A stretch of DNA of 64,000 nt, from assembly GCA_026898455.1 (NCBI GenBank), contig JAPKLW010000118.1, forward strand, positions 569,851-633,850, written 5' to 3'. The notes beneath the pieces were generated by a model that saw nothing but the letters and a program-made list of their open reading frames with translations, was not told the DNA's origin and searched no databases. Made by a program: the position numbers and the translations under genes. Origin of the DNA: Plectranthus barbatus (Eukaryota; Streptophyta; Magnoliopsida; Lamiales; Lamiaceae). Shown piece after piece: positions 57,260 through 64,000 of this stretch. Numbering within the stretch: position 1 is the stretch's first letter; each line of letters begins with the position of its first letter.

Positions 57260-57711
57260 TGATCAGGTGAGAATAAGAGATACTATAAGAAATAAGAATA
57301 AATCACAGACGTCCATCTCATTAAATCGACGCGCGAGATTCAATTTCAGCAATTTAAAAAACACGGCAGTTTTCCTCAAATATTATGCAGTAAAGGGTAC
57401 AACCGAAAAAGAACATTTACAAAGATTAAACACAAACCTACCACATTGTGCAGTTTTCGTCGATTTTACTTCAGTTTTGTATTAAGACGAATTAAAAAAA
57501 AAAATAAATAAATAAATATCGGAAACTGCTACACGGTTTCATCATTACACCGTTCCATCGCAACTTTTCGATACAATTCTCGAAAAAAACTCTTCGCATT
57601 CAACACAATTTCATCTCTCTCAAATTTTCTGAAAATTTCGACGGTTCTTCTCTAAAATTCTAGGCGCCTTCCCCGCAGATTACTAAGTTTTCTGAAGAAA
57701 TATACCCAAAA
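57254..57711 (+). promoter_or_regulatory. MULE terminal region and 5' flank of the Ulp1-like gene
   Basis: The terminal inverted-repeat sequence (57,254-57,310) is followed by about 400 bp with no real gene. MULE terminal repeats commonly supply the promoter for the gene next to them. A clear TATA box was not picked out. Confidence 0.45.
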
Positions 57712-60700
57712 ATGGCTCCTAAAAGAAGTTCAGAGACAGTTCTACCCAATGCCGGTGAGTTTTTTTGAATTTGTTCTTATTTTAACAACTTCGCACGTAT
57801 AATGTTCAGTTTTCAGAGATTATTTAACCATTAAACGTTAGAATCTTAAAAATATTTGAATATTTTGTTCATATATGAAACGAATAACTTGAATAAGTAA
57901 ATATTCATGTTTATTGGTGTCTGGGTAGATGATATGCACATATTATTGCGTAAAAATGCAATATAAAGATACATGAACCCTAAATATGTTGATAATAACT
58001 GTAAATCTGTGTTTCGCATCTAAAAATCTAGTCTAATCGAAAATAAAAAACACCGAATCTGTTTCTCTGCATATTTTGCAACTTAGAGCAACCAATAGAA
58101 AGGTTAATATGATTTTGCCTCCAACAAAAGTTGACGACTTTACTGTATATTTTACAGCATAAAATGAAGTAAAATGTAGCAAAAATGAAGTAAAACGTAA
58201 CAAAAATGAACAATGATAAAATGCTTCTTATTACTACCACACAAATAGCATGTTGTACAATAATGCATATGTTTACATGAAAAAATGAATATAAATGTCG
58301 ATAAAATGAATGTTATACTTCAATGATTGCTCTGATTATGTATAATTCATCTTGCAGATGCAAAAAAGCAGAAAACTGCAAGCAAAAAGCCAGACAAAGC
58401 CGTAAAAAAATCAAAGTCTGAAAGGATTCCTCAATTAATACAACAACCAGCATCAAATGTTGTGGATCCAGAAGCACAATACGAAAGCTTAATTTGCAGG
58501 AGTAGTCCAGATATCCTGATAAAAGCACTATCAGAGTTGAACGAAGCACAAAAAAAGGCAATAGAAGACATTGGTTTCATGCAAATATTCAGTCTAAAGA
58601 TCAATGAAATTCCAGCCAAGATAGCTTACTGATGCATATCATCATTTGATGCAAGAAGTTGTAGTCTGTTACTACCGAAAAACAACAGTATCCACTTAAC
58701 AGAGGAAGATGTATGGGTCATTTTCGGAATACCAAAGGGACCTCAACAGATCGAAAGAAGAAGAAAATATGAAGAATCGCCACTGCTAAAAGAATGGATT
58801 TCAAGATTTAAAACTAGAAATGGCCGCATCCGTCCAGTAGATGTTGCAGATGCTATGAAATCTGAAACCGATGGAGGTGATTGGTTCAAGAGAAACTTCC
58901 TGATCCTTCTCGAACATTGTCTGATAGAGAATTGTGCTGACGGCTACATCAAGCTAAAGATGTTGGACAGTTTGGAGCCCACATATAACATCATAAATCT
59001 GAACTGGTGCAGATACATGCTGACTGCCCTGATTCGTCACAAAGACAATTGGGCAAAGAAGAATAAGGTGTGCTTTACTGGACCAGCCCTGCTGCCAATT
59101 GTAAGTATATGATTCATTTTTACATATAGTTTCATTCATCTAATGTTTTACAGCATTTACTTATTTCCAATTATGCATTAGTGTCTATAAATCTATTCAA
59201 TATACTAATTATAGATGACTCTTCCATGACAGCTCTTCTATGTGGATAGAGTGGAGTTGTACACTCGTGTGATTCATAGAACCTACCCCATCATGAAATC
59301 ATGGTCAAGTACGCTTTTGAGAACAAGACAAAAGGCAGATATGAGAAGTGGAGGATTTGGTTATGGACACATAGCTCAACGATTTGACCCTGGACAACCC
59401 AGTCTGAAAAAGTTTGAAACACAAGGTGAAAAGAAAAGAATGAATGATGAAGACGATGGTGCAATGTCTGAAGCCGACCAGTACACTGACAAGATCATAA
59501 AAACTGCAAAAACAATGGCAAAATCTATGTCAAAGTTGATTCTTATGATCAAGGATGCACCGGCACAGATACATCAAAACATAAGTTTCAAAGCCGCTGT
59601 TGAAACTTCCAGGAATCTGCTAGGTGTACAATCTCTAATTGTTCGTACAGAACAACCAGAGAATGCACCTTTGAGCGAGAATCCTGTGATAGCAGATGAA
59701 TGGAGCAATCCAAGTTGGCTGAAAAGTCTGGAGACGATTATGGAAGCTATAGAAGCAAAACACTCCCTAGACACATCTGAAACTCCTACACCTCTGCTAC
59801 AACAGAAACTTTGTGTATTTGTGCCTCGACACTTCAGATTGGGTATAAAAGAAATCGAGGTAAAAATGCAAAATACCTACACAATGTAAACATTGCAAAT
59901 ATTGTACATTAAGAGGCAATGTCTAATAACTAAAATGATCTCTCTGTTAGCAGAGTCAAGATGATGAAGATGAATTTGATGATGATGAACCAGCAGATAA
60001 CACTGCTGAAGAGAGACACTTGGAAGAAGAACCAGAACAGAATGAGATGGAAGAGACTGCAACAGAAAATCAGACAGAAGAAACCAATATCGAGAAGGAG
60101 AAAGAATACAATGCCACCGAGAAGGAGAAAGAAGACAACACCACCGAGAAGGAGAAGGAGAAAGAAGACAACACCACCAGCAGAGAGAGAGAAGAAAGCA
60201 CCACCAACAAGGAGATCCAACGAGAATGCACCAACAAAATACAATCAGTGATTGGCAGTCTGAACAAAGAATTTGTTGAAGAAGAACAAGAAAAAGAAGA
60301 TGACGAAGAAGCACTGACAGAAACACTCACAAAAATGGTATAAAACAGTATAAAATTTAACATAATATGTATCTGTATCTTACAATTAATCCAATCTTAT
60401 ACAGAGGGAGACTGTGAAAGAAAAACAGAATCAAAAAACGAGGAAAGAAGATGAACAGCATGAAGGAAAAACAGCCACTGAAAAGGAGATAACAAAGCAT
60501 GCAATGGTGAAAAGATCAAATGTGGAAAGAAAAAAGCCAACAAAGTTGATGTCACCATTCAACGAAAGAGCCGTGAAAGCAGGAGAAGCTCTCACTGCTG
60601 AAGAAAAGCAAATTTATGCATGGATCATGTTTGGAAAGCAGAAGAAGAATCAGTAAGTGAATGAATGAATAACAACATATGACATATCTGTGTTTCATTT

Positions 60701-62302
60701 ATAGTGTTGTTATCCTGCAGTTTTACTTATAATACTTGCATTTTACGAAATATAGTACATATTCTGATGGATCTGAAATTTTTGAAGATATTTGTGCTTC
60801 ATTTATAGTGTTGTTATCCTGCAGTTTTACTCATAATACTTGCATTTTACGAAAGATGATATCTATTCTGATGGATCTGAAATTTTGAAGATATATGTGT
60901 TTCATTTATAGTGTTGTTATCCTGCAGTTTTTCTCATAATACTTGCATTTTACGAAATATGGTATCTATTCTAGTGGATCTATAATTTTGAAGATATCTA
61001 TGTTTCATTTATAGTGTTGTTATCCTGCATTTCTAATTATAATACTTCCATTTTAGGGTTGAAGAAGAAGTTTATTCTGATGGATGTGGAATCTTGATGA
61101 GATCTAGTGTAACAAGCTTTAAGCCTGAAACATATCTCAAGAGTGCCATCATAGATGCATGGAGTTCCTATTTGAACAAGCAAGAAAAACACAGAAAAGC
61201 TCCTCCTTCCAGAATATTCTTCACAACCTTTCCTTGCGTATGTACTTACTATAATAATCTTTATTATATGTCAGCTAAACTATTTTATATACTAATATAC
61301 TCTCAATGCAACAGTCTTATACAGTGGTTGACCAAAACAAGTCCTGGACAAATGAAAAACGTCAAGATGTGTTTTCTGAAAGAGTGCAGGAAGAATTGGA
61401 CAACATGAAAGATGCCACACTAAGAAATGCTGACCTGGTATGAATACAAAATGAACTTAGTAGAATGTTATAAAATATAATACATTTTAACCATCTTTGT
61501 ATTCAGGTATTCTTCCCCATTTGTCATTCAAGCCATTTCTATATCATTTGCTTCAATATGAGAAAGATGGACATTGACCTCATAGACAATTCAAGTGTTG
61601 CCGATGAAGAGGCCTTGACAGTCAAATATGGAGATGCTCCCACAGTCCTGGTAAGTAATATTCATTGATAACTCTAATGCATAATAATTTAGATAAATCT
61701 GCATAATATTTAACTAAAAATGAAGGATATGATAAGTATAATGAAACACAACATGATCCATGCTTATTTAAATTCGAATGAAATAAATCATAAATAATAA
61801 TGCACAATACAACATGAATAATGCACAATATAAACAATAAAATGAAACATTATTCTGTCAATTTGTGCACATATAATCTCAATGCATACTTCATTAAAAT
61901 ATAATGACTTTCTTCAAAATTTTAAATGCATGATAACAGGTTGAGTATTTTGCCAATTTCCTCCTGGGAAAAAAACTCAATCGCAAGTCTAAGGGAATCA
62001 AAGATGCCTCCATAGAAAGGCTGAAGATGCACTGGAGAAACGAGACAAACAAAGTGGACTGCGGCATCTACACCATGAGGCACATGGAAACCTACATGGG
62101 AAACAAATTGAAGGACTGGAATCCTGATCTCCAGAAAGATGACAACAAGATGCTGCAGTATTTCAGAGCAAAATATTCTGCAACACTCCTGAAGTCTGAT
62201 CTCAACGTCCACAAAGAGAAAATGAAGAAATTGGCCAAGGACAACTACAAGAAACTTTCTGCTAAAAACAAAACTGAATTGGAAAGCCTTCTGAAGATGT
62301 AA
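57712..62302 (+). pseudogene. Ulp1/SENP-type cysteine protease gene of a MULE, nine exons, one TGA
   Basis: Exons: 57,712-57,754; 58,358-59,100; 59,233-59,859; 59,954-60,337; 60,405-60,652; 61,057-61,237; 61,315-61,437; 61,507-61,650; 61,940-62,302. All introns are GT-AG and phases agree, giving 952 codons. Codon 106 is TGA (58,630-58,632) where relatives likely have Trp (AKIAY, stop, CISSFDARSC). Residues 110-470 form the plant mobile-type N-terminal region (HLTEEDVWVIFGIPKGP, then WCRYMLTALIRHKDNWAK and LFYVDRVELYTRV). Residues 475-600 are Glu/Lys/Thr-rich with KEKEDNTTEK repeats. The C-terminus has the protease triad: His in HFYIICFNM (about 793), Asp in LIDNS (about 810) and Cys in DCGIYTM (about 872). 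The usual oxyanion Gln six residues before Cys is Glu. Family members cleave SUMO-type tags from proteins; activity here is unproved. It converges on the transposase. Confidence 0.82.
60690..61085 (+). repeat. Intron minisatellite, period 103-104 bp, about 3.8 copies
   Basis: The phrase tgtttcatttatagtgttgt starts at 60,691, 60,795 (one change), 60,898 and 61,001. Each unit also has ataatacttgcattttacga and attctgatggatctgaaatt. The last unit runs into exon 6, whose start (tattctgatggatgtggaat) is the functional counterpart; the acceptor tttag is tttac in the other units. Confidence 0.85.
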
Positions 62303-62834
62303 TCTGATAACAAAAACAACTGCTTTTGAATATTGTTACTTATATTAGCTTGAACAATAGGTACTACTTAGGTTTGCATGGTTTGTAGGGTTTTAAGTAC
62401 TATATTTTAATATAGATATGGATATTATGCAATGAAAATGCTGCAATGTTTCTGCTAAAATTTGCATTTTAATGTTAGGAAATTGATTATCAATTGTTAG
62501 AATATGTAGTTGCCTAAATTTTTTCTAATTGTAAAAATAATTTAGTATTGATTATTCTAAATGTATCTTCTCAGAAAGAATAACACTCATAATAACAGAA
62601 TAATGATAGCACTTACAAAATAAAAATATCGAATCCAAAAAATAAAAAAAATGCATCTATAACGAAGATAATATCCAACATAAAAAAACCAATATACTAA
62701 ACTATTCATTATTGCCAATCCTAGGTGCATCTTTACAAGAAATAAGATGCATTATAATAATAAAAATGTTCTAAAAGAGAAATTAAAAACTCCTTTCATT
62801 TTTGAACATACTAAGTGCATCTATAACAATGATA
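62303..62834. other. Convergent spacer between the two MULE genes
   Basis: About 530 bp of AT-rich sequence serving as the 3' regions of both genes. A minus-strand phrase atgatatcatgcatc near 62,830 just precedes the transposase stop. No other gene. Confidence 0.5.
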
Positions 62835-64000
62835 TCATGCATCTTTGTTTACATTCTTATTCACTTTATCACAATTCCTTGAATCATGAAAGGTCATCTT
62901 CTTGCATTTAGCACACATTCTCTTTGGCTTCTCCAACATTCTCTGAGCTTTCTCCTTCCTCGAAACAATACGACTCCCACTCCCCTTAGTTTTCACCGGA
63001 GCTGGAGGCAAAACTTCAATTTCTTCAGGAACCGCTGCACCATAATAGCCTTCAAACATCTTCTTCTTCAGTTTTGAATCATCACAAATAATGATGCTAT
63101 CATTAAACTTTTCAATTCCACACAACAATCCTTTCAACATCTCCTTGTCACCATCAATCCTCCCAAGACAATTAATAACAGCTCTCATAATCTTACTCTC
63201 CATTATTTTAGTTTCATCAACATCACAAATAGAAGAATCATTAGTCTTTAGCTTGTACTCTAAACTCAACAAGGATGTCATCTTCCAACGATTAACCAAA
63301 TATTTATCAGGAATGGACACTACATCTTCATTCTTAAAAACAACACATATGTGACTGCACAGCAACCCAATCCTAATAAACATATTGCAGTCACAAACAT
63401 AAGTCTCATCATCCTCATTGTAAACAACACAAAAAATATCCTTCTTGTCATCAATAATCTTATAAACCAGTCCATCAACAACAGATTTCTTATCAAAAAT
63501 ACGACAACGGTAGCAGGCAGCAAGTAACTCAGTCTGAAAAGAACCAAACATTTTGCAAGTATAAACCAAAGAAGCTTGTTTCTCAATCAAAAGTCCAGTC
63601 TTCAGTTTACGAACAACTGTGCTATCAAGATAATCCAAATGTGAACTAGAATTCCTTTGAGAATCAATAGCATGATTGAAATTCATAAAAAACTGAAGCA
63701 AGTTAGAACGAAATTTTGTAAAACTCTTGTAAAAATGATTCTCACACTCAGATATAGATGTTGTCCTCATAAGACCGCTGAATGAAAAATCACGGAAAAA
63801 AGCAGGAACCCAATAATCCCTAGATTCAAAAATGGTCTCGAACCATTTATCTTCTTCTAGTCCATAATTCACCATAATATGATACCAACCTTCTTCAAAC
63901 TGTTCAGGACCAATTAAATCAGACCGAACATAAGATCTCAAATCATCCTTAAAGTCTTCATTTTCATGAAGTTCCTTAGAAACCTTATCAGCAAGTTTTA
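62835..64000 (-). CDS. FAR1-type MULE transposase, C-terminal part (continues past window)
   Basis: The minus-strand frame is open from the window end (KLADKVSKELHENEDFK) to a stop at 62,835-62,837, at least 388 codons. It shows the FAR1/FRS plan: WVPAFFRDFSFSGLMRTTS followed by ISECENHFYKSF, which holds the third catalytic acidic residue; a SWIM zinc finger CDCNMFIRIGLLCSH (CxCx8CxH); and a C-terminal zinc knuckle CAKCKKMTFHDSRNC. No stop or frameshift is seen in this part. The first two catalytic aspartates and the N-terminal DNA-binding domain lie outside the window. The enzyme would cut and move the element by binding its terminal repeats. A host FAR1-related transcription factor is the alternative, but the linked Ulp1-like gene and terminus favour a transposase. 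Confidence 0.85.
   Translation of the reverse strand, partial: KLADKVSKELHENEDFKDDLRSYVRSDLIGPEQFEEGWYHIMVNYGLEEDKWFETIFESRDYWVPAFFRDFSFSGLMRTTSISECENHFYKSFTKFRSNLLQFFMNFNHAIDSQRNSSSHLDYLDSTVVRKLKTGLLIEKQASLVYTCKMFGSFQTELLAACYRCRIFDKKSVVDGLVYKIIDDKKDIFCVVYNEDDETYVCDCNMFIRIGLLCSHICVVFKNEDVVSIPDKYLVNRWKMTSLLSLEYKLKTNDSSICDVDETKIMESKIMRAVINCLGRIDGDKEMLKGLLCGIEKFNDSIIICDDSKLKKKMFEGYYGAAVPEEIEVLPPAPVKTKGSGSRIVSRKEKAQRMLEKPKRMCAKCKKMTFHDSRNCDKVNKNVNKDA

Larger units (their letters stand above)
57254..64000. mobile_element. Large Mutator-like element carrying Ulp1-like cargo (right end outside window)
   Basis: The left terminus gggtagtgatcaggtgagaa and a following ataagaaataagaat segment match the ends of the element at 50,560-52,362. 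Inside are two convergent genes: a nine-exon Ulp1/SENP-like gene on the plus strand (57,712-62,302) and a FAR1-type transposase on the minus strand (from 62,835 to past the window end). MULEs that carry Ulp1-like genes are known in plants (the Kaonashi group in Arabidopsis and CUMULE in melon), which fits this layout. The right terminus and target duplication are not in the window. Confidence 0.75.

Overview
The window looks like repeat-rich nuclear DNA from a flowering plant, probably a eudicot. The signs are plant-type Ty1/copia and Ty3/gypsy retrotransposons, tRNA-derived SINEs, Stowaway, hAT and Harbinger miniature elements, a FAR1-type Mutator transposase and a plant lipid-transfer-protein gene with a normal plant intron. 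Nothing looks bacterial, and there are no rRNA genes, operons or CRISPR arrays. I cannot place the species from sequence alone. Splice sites, target-site duplications (TSDs) and element borders were read by eye, and any similarity stated is by eye.

Layout. 1-8,536: a tandem copia arrangement on the minus strand (LTR 141-1606, internal region to 5,523, LTR 5,524-6,946) that cuts into the leader of a gypsy element (LTR 7,125-8,536). 8,537-15,600: gypsy pol remnants and LTR pieces, a DUF4283 fragment, a copia-like LTR with a 35-bp tandem array, a Stowaway MITE and a gypsy LTR, the later part lying between two CACTA-like ends. 15,940-18,590: a (TA)n-bounded element with exon-like captured sequence and a 400-N gap. 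18,590-25,180: AT-rich DNA with a SINE, two hAT MITEs and a copia LTR. 25,185-28,639: a second, older copia type on the minus strand.

29,356-29,818 is the only convincing intact host gene: a two-exon type 1 non-specific lipid transfer protein (118 aa) on the minus strand, with a TATA box. 31,600-45,434 is a nest. An outer copia element is split by a 4.8-kb copia element (32,729-37,527, flanked by the perfect TSD GATAT) and by a solo-LTR-like insert (40,010-41,305). It ends against a broken hAT transposase (45,436-47,467). 48,150-53,352 holds a Harbinger MITE, a hAT MITE, a non-autonomous Mutator-like element, a second SINE and a duplicated repeat. 53,626-55,085 is a solo LTR and 55,633-57,227 a Tekay-like gypsy LTR.

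The most interesting unit is 57,254 to the window end. It is a large Mutator-like element (MULE) set in a (TA)n tract. It carries a nine-exon gene ending in a Ulp1/SENP-type cysteine protease domain, which converges on a FAR1-type transposase with SWIM and zinc-knuckle motifs. The Ulp1-like reading frame is open through all nine exons except for one TGA codon. A related non-autonomous element with the same kind of termini lies 5 kb upstream. One intron of the Ulp1-like gene holds a 103-bp tandem array that appears to be made of decayed copies of its own 3' splice junction.
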